Positions 9,359 to 21,433 of a stretch of 64,000 bases of DNA are shown one piece after another (the first letter of the stretch is position 1; every line of letters begins with the position of its first letter). The stretch spans positions 1 through 64,000 of the forward strand of contig QJNS01000259.1 of the NCBI GenBank assembly GCA_004154925.1, in the 5' to 3' direction. Both the position numbers and the translations under genes were made by a program. The notes under the pieces were generated by a model, which did not search any database, had not been told where the DNA came from, and worked only from the letters and a program-made list of their open reading frames with translations. This DNA is from Monosporascus cannonballus. Its lineage: Eukaryota; Ascomycota; Sordariomycetes; Xylariales.

Positions 9359-11811
9359 TAGCTCCCCTGCTTGTTTCTACGTATCCAAATGGTACAACCA
9401 GAATGGAGGACACAGCCAGAAAGGGGATAAGTCGACCTGTCACATACGGGCTACAACGCACATACAAAGTGGGAAGCGAAATGCGAACAGCAGTACAGCA
9501 ATGGCGTTATCTTGGGGCAGGATAGGGGCAAGGCAGGGCTGGGGTACGGGATCTTAACTATCGTCACTTGTTATAACCAACAGCGACTACGGCTCCTACT
9601 ACTATTACTTCGAGGAGCTGATAATATCCATCAATGATCAAGCATCTATCAGTCAGATCAGTCACGCGGTATGGAATCCCGAATTCGAATCGTCGGGTTA
9701 GCGTACAGGTGAATGGTGGATATGATTTACAGAGCTCCCGTACCGTCCACAGTATTTCTGTTGCAGTAGCTCCATAGAAGTCTCTCGCGGCGCACATACA
9801 CGCGTACAGCACCTATGTCCACGGTGTTCCTCCCCACGCAGCTGGAGGGAGGAGCTGATCGGTAAGCTATCTATCTGCCCGGCTCAGGTCTACCCCATGT
9901 CCCTTACCGGTCTACGGAAGGTTCATCCGTTTCCCCGGCGGTGGAGGCGTCTGCGGTACAGGCAGCCATATAATGTGGTTCTGGGGTTAGTTAGATCTAT
10001 ATAAGTACGACGGCGTTGAAAGGGTGTATTTGACCAGTGCGCTGGGTTTTGTGAGGCGAGTTGAGATGGGTAAGTGGGTGGTTACGGCAGCACCGCGTGC
10101 GGTGGGAAATAAGTGCGAAAGGGGGAGGTGTACGTACGAGCGACCTGCGTAGACGTGGTCCTAATGTCACGTATTCCTCCCGGTTTCCTTATGCGTAAGC
10201 TGGGAGCAGGAGAGGTGGGATGATCTGAGGATAAGTAGGTATATCGTCGTAAGATAAGGGCTTGAATGTGTTTTAGTCAAGGCATGTACGATGGACGTGG
10301 GCAGGCGGGCAGGCATGCTTGGTTAGGTGCACGATATCTAATAATTGGGTGTAGTTATTCGTTCCCGCCGGTTCATATTAAATGCACTGGATATCTCTTG
10401 GGCCTTGCATGGAAAGACGAACGTAAGAGGCCCGGGGAGTATGCAATTTCGTTTTTTATCGAGGGAGAGAGGGATGGGTCATTTTTACCCCTATTCTAAT
10501 CCCGATATTAGCAAGTTTACATCAATAGTGTAAGTTGCGCGGCTTTAGAAATGATCCCATTCTTTAGCCATATAGTTAGAATAGAATATCAGTCTGAGAA
10601 AAAGGAGAAGGGTCTGGTGTTTTATACGTCGGCATAGGCCCACTGTTCCCTGCTAAAGGGCTCTGGTGTAGATATCGTCCTTTCTCGCCTGCTTCTTCCC
10701 CGGACATCGAGCCTCCGTAAGCACGGGCCGGGGTACGTGATGTATAGGACAGCGGTCAACTTATCTGACATAGAATACCCGTTCCCTCCTGTGATGTTGT
10801 CAATGTCGTTCAGGTTCTCGGGGGGATTAGTGAGGCCGCTATTAATACAATAGCAGGTGACGAATTAAACTACTTGTCCATTTCTTATGTGGTTAGGGAG
10901 TACCCCGTCGTCTGTTCAAAGATATCATGTTCATAAGAGCTTTCCAAAGAGGGCCTACCTAATGTTACTTTCCTATTAAGGAGCTGGGATTCCGTATGAG
11001 GCGTGATAATAAGGGACGATATGTACACGTTGTAATTTATCTGAAGCGTCAGAGAGTTCTCATAGGTTCCGGGAGTCAGTATAAAAGGACCAGTAGAATT
11101 TATTTCACTGTTCCACAGGAGCCAGTGTCAGCCATGGTGCCCTTGGCTTTCTAGTAGCTCTAGTTAGCCATGTGGCTATAATCATACTCTTCAGTTGATG
11201 AAGCTATTATGTCGAAATCCTTGACTGTAAGGTCGTCTACTTGGCCACTTATAAGCATGGGGATTTCGCTGTTCGGAATATTGTCTATTTATGACTCCTA
11301 CTCAATAACCCCTGACAGTAGCCAAGGCTCATACCATTCTACGGGGCAATAAGCGCCCTAGTCGGCAACGCGACCGAGGGCCAAATCGGCTCGAGTGATA
11401 ACACATACAGGGAGGCTCTTTATTGAAACGGTCCGTAAACGTTTTGACGCTCGCCATCTACGATATTGCTGCATGGTCTTGCTGGAAAGAGAACATAAAG
11501 GTCGAGGGCGGCACATCATACGACTACGTAGCGCTACCGTCTTAGAATATGATTATAAAAATCGTTATATGATAGAACTCAAACGAAATGGCTACCAACG
11601 GGGAGAGAGTAGTTCTTGCAGAGCAGCTAATATTGAACAGACGTTTCTATTTTCACTGATTGGACGTAGTTGGTGACTAGTAGGATTACTAGCGACCAAG
11701 CAGGATGGGGTGTGACGTTCATCGCCGCAAAGACGAATGAAAAGCCTCGTACAATATCCCCAGCTATGGAGGAGAAATCATGGCTAGCCATCAACCGGGT
11801 CGTTCTACTTC
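9359..11811. other. Intergenic region, no supported gene
   Basis: About 2.45 kb lies between the BSD2-like stop and the stop of the F-box/ankyrin gene. Base composition is ordinary, becoming moderately AT-rich after 10.5 kb. Reading frames such as 10266-10499 and 11395-11676 are short and motif-free. I looked for tRNA boxes, LTR ends and splice-joined exons and found none that hold up. Confidence 0.5.
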
Positions 11812-13492
11812 TCATCTGCCAACTCGTGCGCCGCGCGTCCCCCGTGTTCTCGTATCAATTCCACCTTCCAAGCCTATCAATTCCACCTTCCAAGCCTTGT
11901 TTCTAAGCACGGCGTCGTCCAGCGGCGTATGCCCTTCCGGGTCTCTCGAGTTGATGTCCACGGGTCTCTGCTCCAGCAGCAGCTTGAACAAGTGCTCCGG
12001 GAACCCATCCGATATCGCCGCAACGTGCAGCGACGAGAGTCCTTCGGATTCGCCGCAGGACGGATTGCGGTATAGCCGAGGGTCTATGGCCCCCAGACCG
12101 ATGCGTTTCTTGATGATGCGCTCCACGGTCTTGAGGTTCTCGCTGTCGGCTCTGCAGCTGGATATCAGAGACTGGGTGCACTGCTTGAGTGTATACTCGC
12201 CGTCCGACAAGACGGCCGGAGATTTTTGCACGGTCTCCAGGATCAGTTCCGTGCAAGACCACCAGTTGTCCCTTCTCATGCATGCTACCATGGTGACTGA
12301 CTTTAACTGGATGCCCAGCTTGATGAGGGACATGGCACTGTTGATGGTATCATGGTCGACTGCCCATTGAAGCGGAGGGCGACGATTATCATCCAGTTGG
12401 TCCAGGTTGGCTCCGTGTTTCCTCAGTAGCTCTAGGATGGCCGCGCCATTCTTTGTTGCTGCTGCCATATGCGACGGTGGGGCGTTATGGAACTGGGGAC
12501 ATCGCAGGTTGGGACTACTTCCTTCCACGAGCATCCTCTCTAGTATTGCGTACTGTCCTGCTAAGGCTGCCAAGTGCAACGGCGACATGATATGCCAATC
12601 CGCGGCGAAAGCCTGACCATGATGATCCAGGAGATAGCCAGCAATTGCTTCGTGTCCGTTCAAAATCGGAAGTCCAAGCGCGTCGATTGCAAACCTAGGG
12701 GAGGATTCCACTAGGTGGTAGCCTTCTGCCACTTCCATTGTCCCAGGCACGATGTCATGGATGATAGCCGAAAGCGTCTCTGTCCAGATTTGCCAGTACT
12801 GGGAATGAGGATTATCGCCCCAGAACTCCGATGTCCAGTAGAAATAACCGGAGGGCGCGCCCTTGAAACAGCCGGAATCCACCAGCAGTTTTACGACATC
12901 GAGGCGGCCGTTTTCCGCAGCTATATGGATAGCCGTGTCGCCATTGGGATCTTTGGCATCTATGAACTCCGGCCAGGCGCTATTGGCGGCTTGGACGAGG
13001 GCGCTGGCCATTTCAGCGTATCCATTCGCAGCAGCGCAGTGGAGGGGGCTCTGCGGTGACATCCGGGGCCGCGAGAAGAACTCTTTCCAGGGGGGTTCTT
13101 GCGATTGCTCTGGCCCATTCCTGTCACGCAAGAGCTCTTGGGCTATGTGTGGGGGAAAAATCGGGCGGCTCGATGTCCAGAGGAGGCAGACGGGTGCGAA
13201 GGGGTACGTTCTTTCGAAAGTCTCCGACTATTTGGGATTCTATCGATCGATGAATTGCGGCGGTGTATAGCTCTATCTTGAGAACCCGCCACAGTGTGCG
13301 ACTTGAGGTAGCCAGTGAGAAAATATCCTGCGGCGTGGGAAGAAAGTTTCTCGCGGCCAACCAAAATATCTTGTCAGGGAGTGCTTGTCTGTTTGGCTTC
13401 GCTGCGTCCTCTGTTACTATTTTTGTGGAAGAAGCTTTATTCTTCTCTGCCTCGGCTGACTCCTCAGCCTTTCGTCGCGTAATAGGTGCCAT
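11812..13492 (-). CDS. F-box/ankyrin-repeat protein, frame change unresolved, 3' end altered
   Basis: ATG at 13490-13492 opens a 122-residue frame with a Lys/Glu-rich start, then an F-box-like block LPDKIFWLAARNFLPTPQDI to LYTAAIH (about residues 38-81). A second frame, shifted by one base, runs from about 13160 to 11812 and carries several ankyrin repeats, for example SPLHCAAANGYAEMASALVQ, DTAIHIAAENGRLDVVKLLV and PLHLAALAGQYAILERMLV. The shift falls near the T5C5 run at about 13151-13160. Removing one base there would fuse the frames, and a 49-nt intron ending at ATAG is the alternative, though its GTCTGC donor is weak. The last ankyrin repeat is frameshifted by a 22-bp tandem duplication, so the chain ends in an unrelated Arg/Gly-rich tail. 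F-box/ankyrin proteins act as substrate adaptors or in recognition, but the partner here is unknown. This may be an active gene with an altered tail or an early pseudogene. Confidence 0.65.
11853..11896. repeat. Perfect 22-bp tandem duplication in the ankyrin gene
   Basis: Two identical adjacent 22-base units (11853-11874 and 11875-11896) begin TATCAATTCC. Because 22 is not a multiple of three, the second unit shifts the minus-strand frame inside the terminal ankyrin repeat. Reading through with one unit would restore an ankyrin-like end (VELIREHGGRAAHELADEK) with a stop at 11805-11807. Confidence 0.95.
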
Positions 13493-14031
13493 GGCTTCTA
13501 TACGGATTCTAATTTCGAAGAATTTGTTTCGGAAGGTCGGCTACGGGCGGTGAAATAGGGGTAATCAAAAATGGTAGAGGCAGAGATTGAAGGAGAACCG
13601 GGGTCTATTTAGATTGGAGAAGGGACACGGTGCACAAGAACTTTTCTTTGTTTGACGGTGGGCTTAACAGGCTTGATTTTACTGCCAGGGGACAATGGGT
13701 ACTCGAACAAAGACGTGTTCAAGAAAGATAACTGGCAGAACAAACGCCTTTATCTACTCTACCTTCTTCGAACTATTGATTTATCCCAAACTGATTTTCC
13801 GCAACGCGGACGCTGGCGAAATCAGGAGTTATCTTGGGAAGGGGTAAGGACCAGGAGGAACCCATTGGACAATTTCAACGCGCTGATACAGAAGGTTTTG
13901 TTTAACTGTCTATTTTATTGCGCCTGCACAATGTTCTTTTTGATCTAGTTCATATTACCAAATGCAGATCCCATTTCCCGTTTTCGTGCTTTCATTCGAG
14001 ACACAACTTACCATACGGCTGACCCCAAGCC
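13493..14031. other. Intergenic region upstream of the F-box/ankyrin gene
   Basis: This is the probable promoter of the F-box/ankyrin gene and the 3' flank of the frame at 14032-14676. A motif-free open frame at 13652-13948 without an ATG start was not accepted. Nothing else was seen. Confidence 0.5.
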
Positions 14032-14676
14032 TCACCGTCGAATATTTCCGACGGTGCTCAGCCATTGCGCGTCTGACTTGGACCAGTACCACAATTGCAC
14101 AACTCTGTCATCGCCGTAGAACACATGCTTTCGCATGCCCTCCGGCATTACATCTAACATACCGTCACCGGCCTCGGTGAGGAAGATGTGGCCGTGCACA
14201 CTGCAATGGTCGGGGCCGAACCCGAACCTCACAGTAATGTGGTTGCCAGCGGGCCATAACCTTTGGTAAAACCTCCCGTCGGCCTCGTCCCGATCCCTAT
14301 CCCACACGGCCATTGTTCTGTGTGGCACGGCGTAGACCTGGACATAACGGAAACCGAACTTGACGCCCAGCCTTTGGAGTACCAACTCGCACTGATACTG
14401 CGCCGAAACATCCTCCGCGAGGTCATTAAGGTTGGACTTCCACTCGATCGATGGGGCCCAGTCCGCCCCGAGTCCGACGTTTTCGACCCGTAGCTGCTTG
14501 TTCTCCCAACTAATCAGTTCCTGCTTCTCGTCTAGCTTGACATGGCATCCCCGCGGTGGTGCCAAACTGTGTTCATGATTCCAGGCCTTATATACGGCGG
14601 AGTGTCCGAGACGGCGAGGTTCTTTATAGGCTCCGGAACGATGTGTTGCCGAACCTCCTGGCCGGTCCCGCTGTGG
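14032..14676 (-). CDS. Unrecognised protein, probably 5'-incomplete or with a missing first exon
   Basis: The frame is open from just below a TAG at 14677-14679 to the TGA at 14032-14034. It encodes a hydrophilic, Trp-rich sequence with plausible protein character (GLGADWAPSIEWKSNLNDLA, GVKFGFRYVQVYAVPHR, VMPEGMRKHVFYGDD). There is no ATG at its head, and the first methionine lies deep in the frame. A splice acceptor-like GCCACAG ends at 14671, so an upstream exon may exist toward 14.8 kb, where the sequence turns AT-rich. Another frame just upstream (about 14580-14680, HIVPEPIKNLAVSDTPPYIR) also looks protein-like and could be part of it. I do not recognise a family. It may be a gene truncated at the edge of the repeat block. 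Confidence 0.4.
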   Translation of the reverse strand, partial: PQRDRPGGSATHRSGAYKEPRRLGHSAVYKAWNHEHSLAPPRGCHVKLDEKQELISWENKQLRVENVGLGADWAPSIEWKSNLNDLAEDVSAQYQCELVLQRLGVKFGFRYVQVYAVPHRTMAVWDRDRDEADGRFYQRLWPAGNHITVRFGFGPDHCSVHGHIFLTEAGDGMLDVMPEGMRKHVFYGDDRVVQLWYWSKSDAQWLSTVGNIRR

Positions 14677-15204
14677 CTAATTCGTTGCCTTTGGCAACTC
14701 CCTTCCGGGTTGGTGTCCTGCTAAGTAAGTATGATGAATTCGTTAAAGTTAATCTCGTGTTTTACGCTGACAGTCTGTTCCGTCGGAAATAGAGGGTAAT
14801 TTTGGATTATTTTGATGTTTGTATTTGCTCTGCTTGATAGACTACACGGGAAATGGGGAAATATTTACGCATCTCCCAATTATAAGCTACTACAACAAAC
14901 CATTGTCAGTATACTCCTCTTTGTCCTGATGTATTATTCTAGGAATTCGGAGCTTTAACTCCGGAAAAGTGGGTCTATCCCTATTCGAGGTGGCGAAGAT
15001 GGCAAAAGAATTCGTAAGACTTCCAAAAGTCTTCCAAAGTCTTCCAAAGCTTTCCATTTAGTTAATAATGGAAAATACTGATTAATAATGGAATGATAAA
15101 GCTTAATAAGCCATTTTTCACATATATATATAGCCCTGAATTTCCCCAGCTGTTGTTGGGCTTATATAGCTTGAATATAGCGAATTCTATCTTCTGCGAC
15201 ATAC
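14677..15204. other. Transition zone with short direct and inverted repeats
   Basis: GC falls across this stretch. It carries a CGGAG/CTCCG inverted repeat near 14950-14965, about three tandem copies of a roughly 10-base CTTCCAAAG-type unit at 15018-15050, repeated AATAATGGAA motifs with a TTTCCATT/AATGGAAA inverted pair at about 15052-15075, and a TATA-like (AT)n run at about 15123-15132. It resembles eroded repeat DNA rather than a gene. Confidence 0.45.
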
Positions 15205-15209
15205 CTTGA

Positions 15210-15621
15210 TGTTACGACCTGACAAGCCACGGCCTCCAGAAACGGTCGCAACGGAGAAGGCCAAGAAAACTATGTGGATCAGGTCACGTGACGGATTACC
15301 AACTTACTGGTGGTGAGCCAGTGAGCCGGATCACCAACTTACTGGTGGTAAGCTAATAAGCCGGATTACCAACTTACTGGTGGTAATCCAGCTAAAGGAA
15401 AAGGATATATACGTTTATTAATTCCATAATTTAAATAATTTTAGTTTATAATATTTATTAATATTAAGTATTTATATTGTAATATTATTACTTAAAGTAT
15501 TTTTGGTAATACGAAACATAATATGTTATTATATTTATTATTTAAATTCTTATAATATTTTTGTTAATATAAATCCGTTAACTTAAGGTTTAATCATTGG
15601 TTAAACCGTTTAGCCGTTATA
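15210..15621 (+). repeat. 5' LTR of element 1
   Basis: The LTR is 412 bp, starting TGTTACGACC and ending GCCGTTATA (CA decayed to TA). It carries three tandem copies of a 35-base unit at 15293-15327, 15328-15362 and 15363-15392 (last partial), where the 3' LTR has two. It is less AT-shifted in its first 180 bases than the internal region. Confidence 0.92.
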
Positions 15622-18600
15622 TGTTATAAGTTTTTATTTAATAATATTATTAAATTTTAAGTAATATTTAATATTATTAAAATATTAACCAGTATTTAAA
15701 AAACCTTTATTTAATAACTTTAGGCTCAAATTCGGGAATTAAAAAAAGAAATTTGATAACTTAAGGCTATACCATTTGCCCAACCTTTTTTCGCCCGTAT
15801 AAAGCCAAAAAAACCAGAACCTTACGATAAAAAAGGCAACCTTTAGATTTTTTTAATTTAAGTACGAATTTACCTTTATTTTTTAAATTTTAATACCTTA
15901 GCGAATATGGTCCTAATAATGGAAATATACCTAATAAGAAATACGGTTAATTAATTTAAGTTTATTATAAAAAATTTTTTAAAAATAAAAAAAATAAATA
16001 AGAAAAATTTTATTAACGAAATTTTTTTAATTTATATTAATTTCGAAAATAAAATATGTAATAATTTCGGCAATCTGGATAAAAAACGATTAACGGTTTA
16101 ACAACTTTTATAATTTCGATAGAAAAGACCTATATTTAAGTACGCCGTAACCTTTAAAAGTTTTATAGCTAAGGCAAAATAGGAAGATAATAAAATTAAC
16201 GTCTTTATTGATATATTTTATATAAGGTTAAAAGAAAATATAAAAAATGAAATTATTCGGATTAAGTAATTAAAATTAATAATCGACAATTTGAAAAACG
16301 ATAAAAGAAAAAAGGATAATATATTTTATGTTCGGAATATAATAAGTTTAACTAGGGAAAAAAAAGATATATCTTTTACTTTTTACGGAACGGCGCTAGG
16401 ATTTATGGAATTCGGCGTTACCCATAAATAGGATTAGAGTTAGATTAAATGCTTTAATTACGGCAAAATGGAATATAATGCTTATAAGTATAAGAAATTT
16501 AAGAAGTTATAATAAGATAATTAAATCCTTATACCGGAAAGATAATCCAGGAATAATTAAGGAAATGATAATAAAATTATTAATATGATTAAAGTTAAAT
16601 ATATATCAGGTTTACGATAAAAAATCCAACCGGGATTATTACGATAAGAGATTTAACGAAAAATGCGAAAAGCTAGAAAGTTAATTCGATAAGTAACGTA
16701 AATATAACAAAAAGCATTATAAGGATAATTACGCGAAAATTAAGATTAGATAAAAGAACTTTATCCCGGAATATTTGATTAATACGGTAAAATGTATATT
16801 ATATATTATTATTAACGAAAATATCCCGATTACGAGGAATAAAAATAATATATTTACGTACGAATTATCCGAATATGTTATAATGGATTTGATTTTTTAA
16901 ACCGTACCGGATATAATAAAAATAATAAGTAATAATATCGATAATTTCGAATTATAACTCCAAAAGATGTCCAATAATTGGCTAAAATAAAAAGTTGGCC
17001 TAAAAGAAAATAATGCCCGTAAAAAAACCCTTTTTGTTATTATAAATAATATAATTATTAAACAAAAAAGGAATTAATTCAGCGTACGGTAAAAAAGTAT
17101 TGTTAAAAAATTATTACGGATTTTTATATTTAATTAGCATTTATTGCGAATCCTTAAAAAAAGTTATTAAAAAAATACGTTAATTTATAAGAGATTTTTG
17201 GAATGATAATTAAAATAATGCATAATGAGATATAATCGCAAATATAAAAAAACAATTTATTTAATAAGAAAAAGAATTATAAGAAAATTAGGAATAATTA
17301 ATACGGTTCGAAAGAACAATACGCCGATAATAACGACAAATATAATAACTTAATATATTAAACGAAAAAATATAAATAAAATTCGATGAATTCGAATAGG
17401 AATTAAAAAAAAAATTATTTATAAAAAAGCCGCAAAATGACGAAACTTAGAGAAATTAAGAAAAACTTTTAAAAAAGGCTTTAAATACGACGATAGGAAA
17501 TATTAATAACCTTATTACTTTGGACATACGAATCGGAACGTATTAATATACCGTAATGGTGGATTACGGAGCTTTAGGCGGAAATTATATTATACTAGAT
17601 ATAATTAATAAGCTTAAATTGCTATGAAGATATAAGTTAAAACCTTATATAACGACAAATACCGAATATTAGGAATTCGTTTATAATAACGGAAAAATTA
17701 TATGCGAAATTAATTACTTTAAGATTTTTATCAAAAAATAATATTAAATAATTAATTTCAATATCGTTTTATTCGGGAATTACGATATAATCTTAGGATT
17801 ACTATAAATACGCCAGTATAGAATTTTGATTAATAGCAAAACTGGCTAGGTAAAATTCGTTTTATTCCTTATTAATAAAAAAAATTAAAATCTTAATATT
17901 CGATTAATAATAGCGACGAATGTAAGTATAAGGATACGATAAATACTTTATTACTTAAAGGAATAAAATATAAAAAAACGGGTATTAAAAAAGAATACGA
18001 CGTATCGTTATTATTATTAAAGCAAAATTAAAGTAATTAAATAACGATTCAAAAAAAAATAATAGCCCTAGGAGTTAAAAGATTTAATTAATATATTATT
18101 ATAATATTATAAATACGAATAGTTTTTCAGAAAGGAACTTAATATAAAGTTATTAAAACATAGCGAATAAGATTATGATATAATCCTTAAAAAAAGATTT
18201 TCGACAAAATTTTACTTTATTTATAACCTTAGTAAAAATAAGTTACGTATTTTCAAAAAATACCTAAAAGATCGGTTATAAAAAAATGAATTCGACTTTT
18301 GAAATTATTAATAGGATACCTTATGTTTTTTGTATTTAAAAAAACGAAAAATTACGACTTATAATTAATTATCGATAATTAAATAACTTTATTATTAAAG
18401 ATCAAATATTATTACCCCTAATTACGGAAATAAAAAACCGATTTTACGGAGCCAAATAATTTATAATATTCGATTTTAAAGATATATATAATTTTACTAA
18501 GATTAAAAAAAGATATAAATAAAAAATAACCTTTAAGATAAAATACGGATTATTTAAATATTTGGTTATACTAATAGGATTTACGAACGTACCAGCAACT

Positions 18601-21433
18601 TTTTAGCGGATAATAAATTACGTATTACGAAAATACCTCGATATTTTCGTTATTTGTTATCTCGACGATATTTTTATCTTTTTAAAAACGGAAAAAACAT
18701 ACGCAAAATACGTTTATAAGTTTTTTTAAGCTTTATAAAACGTAAAACTATTTATTAACGCAAAAAAAATTAATTCCATATATAAAAAATGGAATATCTG
18801 GAATATATTATTACCTTAAAATATATTAAAATAAACCTTAAGAAAATCGCTGCAGTTACAAAATAGCAAATACTAATAACAGTTAAGGAGGTACAGGCAT
18901 TTTTTGGATTCGCCAACTATTATAGGAAATTTATTTGAAATTTTAATAAAATAATTATACCCCTAACGAATCTTACGAAAAAAAAAAGAATTTAAATAAA
19001 CGTTAAATACGGGAAAAATATTTCAAGGTATTAAGGATACGATTATTAATAAGCCAGTACTAATTATGTACGATTTAAACCGTCTCGTTAAGCTAAAAAC
19101 CGATATTTCGAATTACGTATTAGGCATAATAATCGGATAACAAAATAATTAAGGCAAATTGCATTCTATTACATTCTTTTCGTATAAGTTAAAAGGAGCC
19201 GAACTTAATTACGGTATTTCAAATAAAGAATTTATAGTTATTATTATGGCATTTCGAGAATTTAGGTACTTTTTAAAAGGAAATTTGCATCAAATTAAGG
19301 TTTATACGGATTATTAAAATTTTACCCGATTTATTACGATCAGAAAGTTTATAGGATAATAATTAAAATATGTGGAAAAATTGGTAAATTTCGACTTCGT
19401 TATTATCTATAAAAAAAGATTAGAAAACGGCAGAATAAATACTTTAAGTAAGCGACCAGACTTCGAAAAGAAATTAGTCAAAATTAACCATACAATTTTT
19501 GATATTACCACAGAAAGATATTTACGCTTACGACAAATTGCGATAATTCGGGTAGTATTTTGCAATATATATTAGAAAATTTAATAACATAATAACGGTC
19601 TCCCAGAAAACTAAAAAACGGATAACATGCAAATTTCAGAAAAATATTAAAAAGATTTAGTACGAGAAATATACGAATAGTAGTTACATGGATATTTAGG
19701 GATTTACAAAACCTAAAACGATTTTAACGCATATATTTTTTTTAAAATAAAATTAATAATATAAAAAATTATACGACAATACGATATTTGCGCCAAAGCA
19801 AAGATTTGACGATATAAGCCATACGGAAAATTACAGCTATTATTAGTCGTAAAATAATTATGGTTTTTAATTACATTCGACTTTATTATTAAATTTTTTA
19901 TATCAGAAAATTTAATTACGGGAATATATTACGATAATATTTTCGTAATCGTTAATCGATATACGAAATTTTCTTATTTCTTATTATATTATAAGAACAT
20001 GAACGCCGCATAACTGGCATACATTTTTTAAACATATTTTTAATATATACGAATTATTAATAAAAATTATATTAAATAAATGATCAATATTTGCATTAAA
20101 ATTTGGGCAAAATTTAATAGCATAAATTGGCCTAAATTATAAGTTATTTAGCGTATTTAAACTTTAGATAAATAAATAAATAAAACGAATAAACCAAACC
20201 TTAAAATTTTATTTACGATATTACATTAATTATAAATAAAATAATTGGGTTAAAAAATTACCGATTACTTAATTAATTTATAATACCAGCTATTACGAAA
20301 GCATTAAGATAATACTTATAAACGTAAATTTTGGCTTTATTCCAAAAGTTTATAAGAAAACGCGTAATAACGGTTTAATTAATGTTAAAGTAATTTTGAC
20401 GTTAAAATAGATACGATAATTATACCAAGAAATAAAAATAGAATTGAAATTCGTACGAAATTAAATAAACAAATATTACAATTAAAAAAGGTTAAAAAAT
20501 TAATTTTCGAAAAAGGGAAAATGTTTTTTTTCGCCATAAAAAATATTTAAATAAAACGACTTAGCAAAAAATTCGATTTCAAATATATCGGTCTATATAA
20601 AATCGCCAAGAAAATCTTAGAAAATAAATATTAATTGGAATTTTTATATGGAAATAAAAGATAAATAGGCATACGAAATAAAGAAAATTTTCGATATATA
20701 AAAATAAAACGGATTTACCTAATATTTAATCAAATAAAAAAAATACCTAAATTTCGAAAACATTTAGGAATTTATTAAGAATCTTATTAGTGCCTAGCGC
20801 TTATTAAAGAATTTTTACCAGTAACTGCGGAACCACCCGAAATAATGATATCTTAATTTACGAGATTTACGGAGGGAAGCCCTTGGTCCACCGTATTCCA
20901 ATTAATAACATCTACTTTTCTTAAGGTTTAAATCTTAATTACGAATTTTGATTTTAATTACGCAAAATTATTAAAATTATCCAGGGATTAAAAGGCACGA
21001 TTAACAAGTTTCGCACCTTAAAATTAATGGTACTAACGTTAACGACGTATACGAAAAAAATGCGTAAAAATTTCGGATAAAGACTTTTTAGCCGTTAACT
21101 TTTTTTCTTTTAATTTTTTCGATTTTGCGATATGGCGATTAATTATAAAAATAAGAATTTTTGTCCCGTTATACGAACAACCTTAACGGATATATTCTTT
21201 ATAGCAAGAAACCTTATTTATTATTTAGTAATTAAGCTGCCGAACAAAACAGAAAAAATAAAGTATTATGTTAAAACTTTCGAATTTAATTAAATTAACT
21301 AAGGTAAATCGTTATTCGGATTTGCGAAAACGACGTTTGGACATACCGGAAAACATATTAAAGGTATATGGAAAAAATTTATCAAAAAAAAAAAAGAAAT
21401 CTTAAGGATAAGATTTTAGGAAAAAGGAGATCG
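15622..21433 (+). pseudogene. gag-pol remnant of element 1
   Basis: The frames are interrupted by many stops, but landmarks are readable on the plus strand. A zinc knuckle at 16450-16491 has three of its four CCHC ligands changed to Tyr (CFNYGKMEYNAYKY), as C-to-T and G-to-A decay predicts. An aspartic-protease core VDYGA lies near 17559-17573. RT has GFTNVPATFQ-like sequence and an intact YLDD at 18658-18669. RNase H lies around 19200-19450 (KEFIVIIMAFREFRYFLKG, then LENGRINTLSKRPD). An integrase core lies near 19920-19980 (DNIFVIVNRYTKFSYF). No functional protein can be made. Confidence 0.9.

Noticed and set aside
11395..11676. 93-residue plus-strand frame beginning without ATG
   Set aside because: No ATG start at its head and no recognisable domain; composition is that of intergenic DNA.
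13652..13948. 98-residue plus-strand frame upstream of the F-box/ankyrin gene
   Set aside because: It starts at TTG, lacks motifs, and sits where the promoter is expected.
1..14800. A secondary-metabolite or other functional gene cluster
   Set aside because: The genes are unrelated housekeeping or unknown types with large divergent promoters; no synthase, tailoring or regulator genes.
15018..15050. CRISPR-like or satellite array from the CTTCCAAAG repeats
   Set aside because: Only about three short adjacent units without spacers; a simple tandem repeat in a fungal genome.
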